This document shows, piece after piece, positions 32,248 through 41,658 of a DNA stretch of 64,000 nt. The stretch covers positions 1 to 64,000 of the forward strand of contig NZ_JABBXA010000017.1 in NCBI RefSeq assembly GCF_014161445.1. The letters run 5' to 3'. The stretch is from Microbispora sp. H13382. Lineage in GTDB: Bacteria; Actinomycetota; Actinomycetes; Streptosporangiales; Streptosporangiaceae. The translations under genes and the position numbers were made by a program. Numbering within the stretch: the first letter of the stretch is position 1; each line of letters starts with the position of its first letter. The notes under the pieces are model-generated. The model made no database searches, was not told the origin of the DNA, and saw only the letters and a program-made list of their open reading frames with translations.

Positions 32248-33510
32248 CTATCCTCCGGGCTGGATGACCTCGCCGAGCCCCTGTTTGAGGTCGGCGACGG
32301 TCTCGTCTACGGGTTTGGCAAGGGTGAGCGCGCCGGTGACGGCGCTGGAGATCAGCAGGCTGACCTGGTTGTAGTCGGCGGTGACCGGCCTGGGCCGGGC
32401 CGACACGATGGCCTCCTTGAGCGCGGGCAGGTACGGGAACCGTTCGATGAGCTCCGGGTCGTCGTACAGGTCCGCCCACACCGGGGGGAACGAGCCCTCG
32501 GTGAGCACGAGCCGCTCGTTGTCCCGCCCGGTGAAGTAGCGGATGAAGTCGAGAGCCGACTTCTGCCGCTTGGAGAAGGCGCTGATGGCGAGGTTGTAGC
32601 CGCCCAGCGAGCTGGACCCGGGCCCGTTCAGGCCGGGCAGCCGGGCCACCGAGAACTTCCCGGCCAGCTTCGAATGGGCGGCGGGTCCGTACGCGTGGGG
32701 CCAGTTGCGGGCGAACAGCAGCCGCCCCTCCTGGAAGGCGAGCCGGGACTCCTCCTCCTTGTACGTCAGCGCCTCGCGGGGGATCCACCCCTCCTTGACG
32801 CCGCCGACCAGGAAGCCGAGCGCGGCCCGCGCGCTGCCGAGGTCCATCGTGACCGTGCGGGCGTCCGGGCTGAGGATCGACCCGCCCGCCGACTGGACGG
32901 CCTCGGCGAAGTTGACGGTCAGTCCCTCGTACGGCAGGAACTGTCCGGCGTATCCCCCGATGTGATACTTCGCGCTCAGGCGCGTGGCCTGCTCGCGCAG
33001 CTCCGCCCAGGTCCTGGGCGGCTTAAGGTGCTCCTTCTTCAGGATGTCCGACCGGTAGTAGAGCAGGCCGGCGTTGCTGGTGTAGGGCGCCGCCCACAGC
33101 CTGTCGCGGTAGATGGCGGTGTCCGCGACTCCCTTGAGCAGCTTGTCCAGGGGGAACAGGCTGCGGTCGAGCGGCGCGATCCAGCCGGCGTCGGCGAACT
33201 CCGCCGTCCACATCACGTCGAGCGCGAGCACGTCGTAGACGTCGTTGTGCGCCTGCAGGTTGGCCACCATCTGGGCGCGCTGCTCGTCGGCCGCCTCGGG
33301 CAGTTCGAGCAGCGACACCGGCTCGTCCGGGTGTGCCTGGTTCCACCGGTCCAGCAGCGGGCGAAGGTACGCGGTGGTGTCCCTGCCGATCGCCAGTGTG
33401 ATCGGCCCGGTGCCGTCGCTGCCCACAGCGGACTCGGTGCCGGTGTCGGCGAGCCCCGCACACCCGGCCACCAGGAAGGTGACCAGGACGACGACGGCTC
33501 GGCGAACCAT
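32248..33510 (-). CDS. ABC transporter substrate-binding lipoprotein (first of two)
   Basis: A 420-residue binding protein. The lipobox is VAGCAGLAD at about 15-23. The fold begins ITLAIGRDTTAYLRPLLDRWNQ and contains VYDVLALDVMWTAEFADAGWI, close to trehalose/maltose-binding proteins of the ThuE/LpqY type, then SSLGGYNLAISAFSKRQKSALDFI. ATG at 33510 has GGAGG upstream. The stop lies 2 bp before the next binding protein start. Two distinct binding proteins in front of one permease pair may widen the substrate range. A promoter with palindromic -10 lies about 53 bp upstream. Confidence 0.9.
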   Translation of the reverse strand: MVRRAVVVLVTFLVAGCAGLADTGTESAVGSDGTGPITLAIGRDTTAYLRPLLDRWNQAHPDEPVSLLELPEAADEQRAQMVANLQAHNDVYDVLALDVMWTAEFADAGWIAPLDRSLFPLDKLLKGVADTAIYRDRLWAAPYTSNAGLLYYRSDILKKEHLKPPRTWAELREQATRLSAKYHIGGYAGQFLPYEGLTVNFAEAVQSAGGSILSPDARTVTMDLGSARAALGFLVGGVKEGWIPREALTYKEEESRLAFQEGRLLFARNWPHAYGPAAHSKLAGKFSVARLPGLNGPGSSSLGGYNLAISAFSKRQKSALDFIRYFTGRDNERLVLTEGSFPPVWADLYDDPELIERFPYLPALKEAIVSARPRPVTADYNQVSLLISSAVTGALTLAKPVDETVADLKQGLGEVIQPGG

Positions 33511-33556
33511 GTGGCCTCCGTATGAAAAGCCGGTTACATACGTGTTAGGTAGGTGC

Positions 33557-33591
33557 ATGCATGTTATGCATAGCGATAATGTGAGCGTCAA
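33557..33591 (-). promoter_or_regulatory. Promoter of the sugar ABC operon with a palindromic -10
   Basis: Reading the minus strand, TTGACG (33591-33586) and CATAAC (33568-33563) are spaced by exactly 17 bp, 53 bp before the first binding-protein start. The -10 box lies inside ATGCAT-GTT-ATGCAT (33557-33571). A protein bound to this palindrome would block transcription. The adjacent PadR regulator is one candidate; a LacI-type sugar regulator encoded elsewhere is another. Confidence 0.75.
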
Positions 33592-33646
33592 CGGATCAGC
33601 CCGTAACGCTCCGATAACTGCTCGATACGGCTTGGGGGGTGGGCGC

Positions 33647-34153
33647 GTGCGGCAGTCGCTGCTGGCGCTCCTTGCGAAGGAACCTGCCCACGGATACGAG
33701 CTGAAACAGGCACTGGAAACGATCTTCGGCGGCGCCTACCCGTCACCCAACATCGGACAGATCTACGTCACCCTGGGCCGGCTGGAGAAGGACGGCTTCG
33801 TCCGCTCGGTCGACGTCGAGCAGGCCAACCGGCCGAACAAGAAGGTCTACTACATCACCGCCACCGGCCGGGAGGCGCTGGAGACCTGGGTGGAGGAGCC
33901 CACCGAGGGCCCCCGCGTGCGCGACGAGTTCTTCATGAAGCTCGTGCTGGCCCCGATGACCGGGTTGTCCGACCGCATGGCTTTGGTGAACCGGCAGCGA
34001 CGGCACTACCTTGCGCTCATGAGAGACCTCCGCGAGCTGGCCGAGCGCACCGACCCGGCCAACCGCGTCGCGTTGCTGCTCATCGAGGGGGCCATGCTCC
34101 ACCTCCAGGCCGACCTCGACTGGCTCGAGCGCTGCCAGGAGGACCTGCCATGA
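33647..34153 (+). CDS. PadR-family transcriptional regulator
   Basis: A 168-residue PadR regulator with a C-terminal dimerisation helix. GTG at 33647 is taken because GGGGGGTGGG precedes it and the protein begins directly with the wHTH (LLALLAKEPAHGYELKQALE, GQIYVTLGRLEKDGFV, wing NKKVYYITATGREAL). A longer in-frame start at about 33560 would add only low-quality sequence. Its stop overlaps a 36-codon ORF (ATGA) leading to the ABC exporter genes, so it is probably the first gene of that operon. PadR proteins typically repress neighbouring MDR transporters. Confidence 0.9.
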   Translation: MRQSLLALLAKEPAHGYELKQALETIFGGAYPSPNIGQIYVTLGRLEKDGFVRSVDVEQANRPNKKVYYITATGREALETWVEEPTEGPRVRDEFFMKLVLAPMTGLSDRMALVNRQRRHYLALMRDLRELAERTDPANRVALLLIEGAMLHLQADLDWLERCQEDLP

Positions 34154-34260
34154 GTGAGCGGAGCGAGCGAATCGGTAAGCACAGTGCGCTGCGCGACGCG
34201 GTCAACTGCGCGCCTCCGGCACGACGCGCCCCCGAGCCGCAAGGCGAGGGGGTGGCATGA
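34150..34260 (+). CDS. 36-codon linking ORF with MSERSERI start
   Basis: ATG at 34150 overlaps the PadR stop (ATGA) and the ORF's own TGA (34258-34260) overlaps the ATPase start (ATGA). The peptide begins MSERSERIGK; the underlying sequence (GAGCGGAGCGAGCGAATC) resembles a short element I recall from other actinomycete genomes next to start codons. Overlaps at both ends suggest it couples translation from PadR to the exporter. Whether the peptide itself works is unknown. Confidence 0.45.
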   Translation: MSERSERIGKHSALRDAVNCAPPARRAPEPQGEGVA

Positions 34261-35006
34261 GCGCCGGTGCTCCCGTCGTCCGGGCGGTGAACCTGGTCAA
34301 GATCTACCAGACCGGCGGGCTGCCCGTGCCGGCCGTACGCGGGGTCGACCTGACGGTCGAGGCCGGGGAGTTCGTCGCCATCATGGGCCCGTCGGGGTCA
34401 GGCAAGTCCACGCTGGTCCACATGCTCGGCGGCCTGGACACGCGTACCAGCGGCGAGATCTGGCTGGACGGCAAGCGGGCGGACACGCTCTCGGAGAGCG
34501 GCTGGGCGGTGCTCCGCCGCGAGAAGATCGGCTTCGTCTTCCAGTTCTTCAACCTGGTCGCCAACATGACCGTGGCCGACAACGTCGAGCTCCCCGCCCT
34601 GCTGGGCGGCGTTCCGCCCCGGCAGGCCAGGGAACGGCGCGAGTACCTCCTCGGCGAGCTCGGCCTCGCCGACCGCGCCGAGGCGTCGCCGGCGCAGCTC
34701 AGCGGTGGCGAGCAGCAGCGGGTCGCGCTGGCCCGCGCGCTCGCCAACCAGCCCCGGCTGCTGCTGGCCGACGAGCCGACCGGCAACCTCGACAGCCGCA
34801 ACACCCGTGACGTGCTCCGCCTGCTCGGCAAGGTGCACGGGCAGGGCCAGACGATCGTGCTGGTCACCCACGACGCCCGGGTGGCGAGCATGGCCGACCG
34901 CGTCGTCAGCCTGCTCGACGGTCAGATCGTCGACGACGGCGCCATCCCGAAGTCGCGCCGGCGCCCCTCGGGAGCGGCGGGGGACGTCGTCGAACTCCGG
35001 AGCTGA
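34257..35006 (+). CDS. ABC transporter ATPase, MacB/LolD type
   Basis: A 249-residue ATPase for an FtsX-type exporter. Walker A is GPSGSGKST near 44-52, the signature LSGGEQQR near 148, Walker B LLLADEPTGNLDS near 168, and the switch His in LVTHDARV. VFQFFNLVANMTV is the Q-loop. ATG at 34257 follows AGGGGGTGGC and overlaps the linker ORF. The partner permease starts 189 bp downstream. Export of lipids, peptides or drugs, or cell-wall signalling, are the usual roles of this class. Confidence 0.95.
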   Translation: MSAGAPVVRAVNLVKIYQTGGLPVPAVRGVDLTVEAGEFVAIMGPSGSGKSTLVHMLGGLDTRTSGEIWLDGKRADTLSESGWAVLRREKIGFVFQFFNLVANMTVADNVELPALLGGVPPRQARERREYLLGELGLADRAEASPAQLSGGEQQRVALARALANQPRLLLADEPTGNLDSRNTRDVLRLLGKVHGQGQTIVLVTHDARVASMADRVVSLLDGQIVDDGAIPKSRRRPSGAAGDVVELRS

Positions 35007-35195
35007 CCCGGTGCACCGCCAGGAATCACCCGAACTCCCGGACGGTCTGCGTGATCACCGTGCGCGCCGCCTCCGGCTCGCGGAAAACTGCAAGATCATG
35101 AACTGCTCCGTCGCGGGTCACGCCCCCTCGCTGCGACCTATCGCAAGATCACGCCATGTTGTCCCGCAGGTCACGGATCACGGCGGGGAGGTGGG

Positions 35196-37469
35196 GTGGT
35201 GACGGTGAGGACCGCGGAGCTGCGGTGGATCCGCGCGGACCTGCGGGCGCGCCGGGGGCAGGCCGCGCTCACGGTCCTCGCTGTGGCGGGGATCGTCACC
35301 GCTCTGATCGTCGCGGCCACGCTGCTGGAGGACGGCACCAACCCCTGGCGCGGCCTGTTCGCGCGCAGCAACAGCGCGCACATCTGGATCCACAGCAAGG
35401 ACGTCCCCGACGTGTCCGCGCTGCGCGGACTGAACGGCGTGACCGACGTCGCCGGGCCATACCGCAGCGCGCCCGCCACGCTGGTCACCCGTGGCCGGCG
35501 GGTGCCGATCACCCTGCAGGAGACGCCGGCGGCCTTCCCCGCGGTGGCCCGCCCGCTCCTGCGCGAGGGCCGCTGGCTCGACGTGCGCACCCCGAACGGC
35601 GTGGTCGTCGAGCGGTCGTTCGCCCGGGCCCTCGGCCTGCGGCCGGGCAGCCCGTTCACCGTCACCGGACTCAACGGCGCGACCCACACGCTGACCGTCG
35701 CCGGACTGGCCGAGAGCGGCGACCAGGGCTTCTACCCGGAGTGGACCCCGGGTCTGGCCTGGACGCTCGCGCAGACGCTCAACGTCGTCGAGCCCGCGCC
35801 CGGCCGCACCGAGACCGTGACCGGGCTGCGGCTGGCCGATGCCGCCACCACCGACCTCGTCGTCCAGAGGGCCGTCTTCACGTTGCGCAACCAGGTTCAG
35901 CGGGTGACGACCTGGCGCGAGGTGCGGGCCTCGATGGAGCTGGACAACCGGCTGCTCGGCCTGCTGCTCGCGCTGTTCGGCGGCGCGGGCCTGGTCGCCG
36001 CCGCGCTCGCGCTCGCCAACGCCGCCGGGGGCCGGGTGCTGATCCAGCTGCGCGACATCGCCACGCTCAAGTCGCTCGGGTTCACCCGGGGTCAGGTGGT
36101 CCGGATGCTCGTCGCCGAGCACGGCACGCTCGGGTTGCTCGGCATCGCCGCCGGCGCCGTCGCCGCCCGCCTGATCACGGCGTACGCCATGGGGGAGACG
36201 GTCGTCGTGCCGCTGTCGGCCGGCCCTCTCGCGGCGATCATCGCGGGGACGTCGCTGACGGTGCTGGTCGCGGTCCTGATCCCGGCCTGGCGCGGCGGGC
36301 GCACCCCGCCGATTCCGGCCGCCCCCGCGGCGCCGCCGCGCGGGCACCTGTCCCGGCTGGCCAGGGTCGCCCTGCTCGTACGGCTGCCGCCCGCGCTCGT
36401 CCTCGGCGCCAGGGACGCCTTCACCCGCAGGACGCCGGCCGCGCTCACGGTATGCGGCGTCGCCATCCCGATGATGATGATCGCGATCGGGCTCGGCTGC
36501 TGGGCGACCCTGGACGACTTCAGCCGCCACCCGGAGAGGGTGGGCCAGGCGGCGGCCCTGTCCCTGCGGCCGGGCGAGCTGACCGCCGAGGAGGCGCGCC
36601 AGCGCGCGATGGCCGATCCGGACGTGGTGGCGGCCTACCCGGGAGCCGAACTCGACGCGCTCGTCCCCTGGCAGACGAGGACCGTGCGGACCAGGGCGCT
36701 CGGCCTGTCCTCCGACCCGTACCCCTTCCCGGTGGTGGAGGGCCGGATGTTCGCCGACCGGGGCGAGGCCATCGCCGGGCAGGGCCTGCTCGATCTCCTC
36801 GGCGTACGGATCGGCGACCGGGTCCGCGTGACGATCGGGGGCACCCCGCTGATCGTGCGGATCGTGGGCCGGGTGGTCGAGCCGGAGCAGGACGGTGAGG
36901 TGCTGTCGTTCGGGGTGGACAGCCTGGCGGCCAAGGACGCGTTGCCGCCCCAGTTCTACGCCCTGGTGCTGCGGCCCGGCGCCGACGCGGCACAGGTGCG
37001 CGCCCGGCTGCAGGGGCAGGGACTCGAGGTGGCCCAGGCCGTGAACCCGGCCGACCGGCTGGCGGTCATCCGGGTGATCATCGTCGCCCTGGTCGCCGTG
37101 CTGGCCCTGATCGGGCTGGCCAGCCTGCTGACGGCCAGCGCGCTCGGGCTGCGCGACCACGTCCTCGACCTGGCCGTGCTCAAGGCGATGGGCCTGACTC
37201 CCCGCCAGGTGATGGCGACGCTGGTCACCGCCACCGGCCTGCCCGCCGCGGTGGGGGTCGTGCTGGGAGCGGCGGCGGGGGCGTCCTGCTCCCGGTGGCT
37301 GATCGACCTGGAGGGCCGCGGCAGTGGCGTCGGCGCGGGCATCGGCCAGGCCCCGACGCCGGGCATGCTGGCCGCGACCCTCGTGAGCGCGATCGGGGCG
37401 GCCCTGCTGGTGGCGCTGATCCCGGCCCGGCGGGCGGCGCGGGCACAGGTGCCCGTCACCGCCCGCTGA
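35196..37469 (+). CDS. FtsX/MacB-type ABC transporter permease (duplicated form)
   Basis: A 757-residue permease with two FtsX units. The first hydrophobic helix is near 24-44, followed by a large extracytoplasmic domain (about 50-255), helices near 262-375 in the first FtsX unit, a further helix near 415-440, a second extracytoplasmic domain (about 450-610), and three C-terminal helices (the first VIIVALVAVLALIGLASLL). GTG at 35196 follows GGGGAGG. It would work with the preceding ATPase. Substrate unknown. A strong hairpin follows 22 bp after the stop. Confidence 0.92.
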   Translation: MVTVRTAELRWIRADLRARRGQAALTVLAVAGIVTALIVAATLLEDGTNPWRGLFARSNSAHIWIHSKDVPDVSALRGLNGVTDVAGPYRSAPATLVTRGRRVPITLQETPAAFPAVARPLLREGRWLDVRTPNGVVVERSFARALGLRPGSPFTVTGLNGATHTLTVAGLAESGDQGFYPEWTPGLAWTLAQTLNVVEPAPGRTETVTGLRLADAATTDLVVQRAVFTLRNQVQRVTTWREVRASMELDNRLLGLLLALFGGAGLVAAALALANAAGGRVLIQLRDIATLKSLGFTRGQVVRMLVAEHGTLGLLGIAAGAVAARLITAYAMGETVVVPLSAGPLAAIIAGTSLTVLVAVLIPAWRGGRTPPIPAAPAAPPRGHLSRLARVALLVRLPPALVLGARDAFTRRTPAALTVCGVAIPMMMIAIGLGCWATLDDFSRHPERVGQAAALSLRPGELTAEEARQRAMADPDVVAAYPGAELDALVPWQTRTVRTRALGLSSDPYPFPVVEGRMFADRGEAIAGQGLLDLLGVRIGDRVRVTIGGTPLIVRIVGRVVEPEQDGEVLSFGVDSLAAKDALPPQFYALVLRPGADAAQVRARLQGQGLEVAQAVNPADRLAVIRVIIVALVAVLALIGLASLLTASALGLRDHVLDLAVLKAMGLTPRQVMATLVTATGLPAAVGVVLGAAAGASCSRWLIDLEGRGSGVGAGIGQAPTPGMLAATLVSAIGAALLVALIPARRAARAQVPVTAR

Positions 37470-37491
37470 GGGGCCCCTCCTGCTGAGAAGA

Positions 37492-37523
37492 GCCCCCTGC
37501 TGGAGGGAACTTCAGCAGGGGGC
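37492..37523. terminator. Bidirectional terminator between FtsX permease and treS
   Basis: GCCCCCTGCTG pairs perfectly with CAGCAGGGGGC around a 10-nt loop, 22 bp after the permease stop and 17 bp before the convergent treS stop. It can serve both strands. Confidence 0.85.
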
Positions 37524-37540
37524 GCCCTTCGCGGAGCCCG

Positions 37541-39280
<1,740 letters not shown>

Positions 39281-39551
39281 CTGGTTCTCGCTTGAGATAA
39301 GAGGGGGCGCGTGGTCAGGTCACACCCGAGCTTTGAAGCTCACGCCGTGATGTTTGGCTCTAGTTGACCAAAAATACCACTCAAGGTGTCCTGACCGAAA
39401 AGGCTGACAGGGGTCTGACATGCAGTTTTTACCTGTTTCCAACTGATCACGTACAGCTACCGCACAGGCGCGCAGCCGGACGGTGCGGGCTACCCGCCGG
39501 ACGGCGCCGGCCGGGGCGGGGCGGGGTGCGGGTGCGGGTGTGCGGCGCGGG
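39281..39551. promoter_or_regulatory. treS upstream region
   Basis: The region is noticeably richer in A/T than the genes. On the minus strand TTGAGT and TAGAGC are spaced by 16 bp (about 39393 to 39357), a possible treS promoter. The perfect palindrome GAGCTT-TG-AAGCTC at 39328-39341 lies downstream of it, about 48 bp from the start codon, and could be an operator or leader hairpin. CTGACA occurs twice at 39403 and 39415. Confidence 0.45.
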
Positions 39552-39566
39552 CTACCCGCCGGACGG
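39485..39566. repeat. 20-bp direct repeat at the 3' end of the asparagine-synthase-like gene
   Basis: GCGGGCTACCCGCCGGACGG occurs exactly at 39485-39504 and 39547-39566, 62 bp apart, with GC-only degenerate repeats (GGGGC, GGTGC) between. The second copy covers the stop codon of the gene. It looks like a small tandem duplication of the gene end, and may serve as a terminator. Confidence 0.75.
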
Positions 39567-41240
39567 AGCCGTCCAGGGCGGGGTGAGGTCGCCGAGCACG
39601 TCCTCGTAGTCGCTCAGCCACGCCCCGAACGCCACCAGGGCGCGCAGCCAGAACCGCGAGTTCCACGATCCGAAGGCGGTCAGCGCGTCCGGCCCGCCGG
39701 CGATCGCATCAAGCATCGGGCGCGACATCAGCCCGGGGATCTCCGCGGCCCTGACCAGCATCCGGTGGTTCCACTCGCGGGCGACCGGCCCGTTCGAGCG
39801 CAGCGGCACCCGGCGGTTCGGCAGCAGCGGGGTGTTGGTCGAGGGCAGCGCGGCCACCCTGGGGTTGGCGGCCCGCAGGACCTCCCGGTAGAACTTCCCG
39901 CCCTCCTTGCGGGCGACCGGCACCGACAGCGCCGCGTCGAAGAACTCCGGGTGCAGGAACGGGAAGACCGGGGTCGCCTCGGGGCCGACGAGGTTGACCG
40001 GCGACCGGGCGATACCGCGCACGGTCCGGGTGTGCAGCACGCTCAACGGCAGCTCGGCCCGGTGCCCGTGCAGCATGGAGGTCGCCCGGGTGAACGCCGT
40101 GCGGACCCGGTCGTCCATCCACGCGGCGGCGGCCTCGCCGAGCACGGGGACGTGGGCGTCGCCGGTCGCCAGCGCCTTCAGCAGCGCATCCTGGCGCGAC
40201 GCGCCGGTGCCCGCGCCGACGGCGTCCGCCGTGATCAGGAAGTTCTTCATCAGCGGGCCGCCCGCGAGACCGTCCACCAGTGCCCGGCCCGCGCCGTGGA
40301 CCTCCCGGGCGAAGGGGGAGTACCACGCGTGGTGGCTGGTGAGGAACTCCAGGCGGCGCGCCGCCCACAGCGCCTCCTGCGGATAGGCGGCCGGGTCCTG
40401 CGGCATGATCCGGTGCGGGATCCCCAGCTCACGGGTGATGTAGCGGGCGAAGTCGATGTCGTTGTCCAGCCCGTCGTCCGGGCTCGTGGTCCACGACTCG
40501 ACGTCCATCTTCCTGGCCACCGCCACGCTGGCCAGCAGCCGCGAGTCGTACCCGCCGCTCACCGGCACCAGCACCCGCTCGTACGGCTTGAGCGCGTCGT
40601 GCAGCAGTGCGACCAGGTCGCCGCCGGTGACGCCCCGGTCCACCGGCTCCTCCCGCACCCAGCGCGGGGTCCGCCGGTCGACGCGCAGCCTGCGCGCGCG
40701 GCGTGACCAGCTCAGCGCGGTCGCCCCGGGCAGGCGCCGGATCTGGCGGTACGGCGTGTCCTCCAGCAGTGGGTAGGTCAGCCGGAGGATCGCCGCCCAC
40801 GCCTCCCAGTTCACCTCGTACGGCCGCCGGGCCAGCGCGAGGAGCGGCTCGATGAGCGAGGAGAAGTAGACGGCCTCCCCGTCCTGCAGGTAGTAGACGT
40901 CGACCAGGCCGAGACCGCCCGTGTGCAGGCTCACGGTGTCCGGCTCGTCCACCAGGCCCGGGGTCTCGTACGTCTCCGCGACCCGCAGCCACGCGTTCGC
41001 CCGGGGCTCGCCCCCGGTCTCCGGCCGCCGGTCGCTCCATGCGTACGCGGTCGTCCGCTCGCCCGTGGCGTACGGTGCCAGGGAAGCCGAGGCGAGCAGC
41101 GCGGCCTCCGGGGCGCTGTGCACGCCCTGCACGGCGGGCCCCGACCGCGCCAGCAGGTCGAGCTTGGCCTGCTCGAAGGGCCCGACGGCCCCGCAGACGT
41201 ACGGCCTGGCCTGGAATCGCGGCCACTCACCCTTGCGCAC
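39552..41240 (-). CDS. Asparagine-synthase-like protein lacking the glutaminase Cys
   Basis: A 562-residue protein. The C-terminal synthetase domain holds the PP-loop VPVSGGYDSRL with Ser228, which activates a carboxylate with ATP, and SPDDGLDNDIDFARYI. The N-terminal region (about 1-190) has the shape of the class II amidotransferase fold (VYYLQDGEAVYFSSLIEPLL) but the start MRKGEW provides no Cys2 nucleophile, so glutamine-dependent amidation is unlikely. Homologues without the Cys form lactams, lasso peptides or modify sugars. No precursor peptide or other biosynthetic gene is adjacent, so the substrate is unknown. GTG at 41240 is supported by GGGAGGG. Confidence 0.8.
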   Translation of the reverse strand: MRKGEWPRFQARPYVCGAVGPFEQAKLDLLARSGPAVQGVHSAPEAALLASASLAPYATGERTTAYAWSDRRPETGGEPRANAWLRVAETYETPGLVDEPDTVSLHTGGLGLVDVYYLQDGEAVYFSSLIEPLLALARRPYEVNWEAWAAILRLTYPLLEDTPYRQIRRLPGATALSWSRRARRLRVDRRTPRWVREEPVDRGVTGGDLVALLHDALKPYERVLVPVSGGYDSRLLASVAVARKMDVESWTTSPDDGLDNDIDFARYITRELGIPHRIMPQDPAAYPQEALWAARRLEFLTSHHAWYSPFAREVHGAGRALVDGLAGGPLMKNFLITADAVGAGTGASRQDALLKALATGDAHVPVLGEAAAAWMDDRVRTAFTRATSMLHGHRAELPLSVLHTRTVRGIARSPVNLVGPEATPVFPFLHPEFFDAALSVPVARKEGGKFYREVLRAANPRVAALPSTNTPLLPNRRVPLRSNGPVAREWNHRMLVRAAEIPGLMSRPMLDAIAGGPDALTAFGSWNSRFWLRALVAFGAWLSDYEDVLGDLTPPWTAPSGG

Positions 41241-41658
41241 GGTTTGCCCTCCCTTGAACCCCAGCCGAGTCTACGGACCTCGGGCCGGCCGGGGGACCGG
41301 AGTCCGTCACGGCCGCGGGCGGGAGCGGTGGCCGCCCGGCATCGGCCGGACGAACGAAATGGGCTTCCTTTAATACCCCGCCAACAGGCGCCGGTTTCGC
41401 GCCGACGTGAGGGCGTGACAATCGAAAGATAACAGAGGGTGATATTCCGCATGTGAGTGTATATATAGATGAAATGTAGATGATCACCCCTTGATCGCTA
41501 ACTTGGCGCTGTTATACGTTTTTGAAGGTTTGCCGACCTTTGCCGGTTAATGCTGTTTTGCGGGACTGCTCCACCGCGCTCTGAACGTGACGAAGGTGTC
41601 GCCGAGAGAGGGCGTTTCCACCCCCGTCCGCGCGATTGCCTCTGGAGTGTGACGAGCC
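41241..41658. promoter_or_regulatory. AT-rich divergent region upstream of the RHS gene
   Basis: A 418-bp gap with no supported gene. From about 41400 to 41560 it is much richer in A/T than the surroundings (for example GTGTATATATAGATGAAATG). TTGATC (41491-41496) and TATACG (41513-41518), spaced 16 bp, could be the RHS promoter. The compositional drop fits recent acquisition of the RHS locus or silencing by a nucleoid protein such as Lsr2. Confidence 0.55.

Noticed and set aside
33560-33646. Earlier PadR start within the importer promoter
   Set aside because: It would put the regulator's start in the palindrome region and adds non-conserved residues; GTG at 33647 has a strong ribosome site and begins at the family's usual position.
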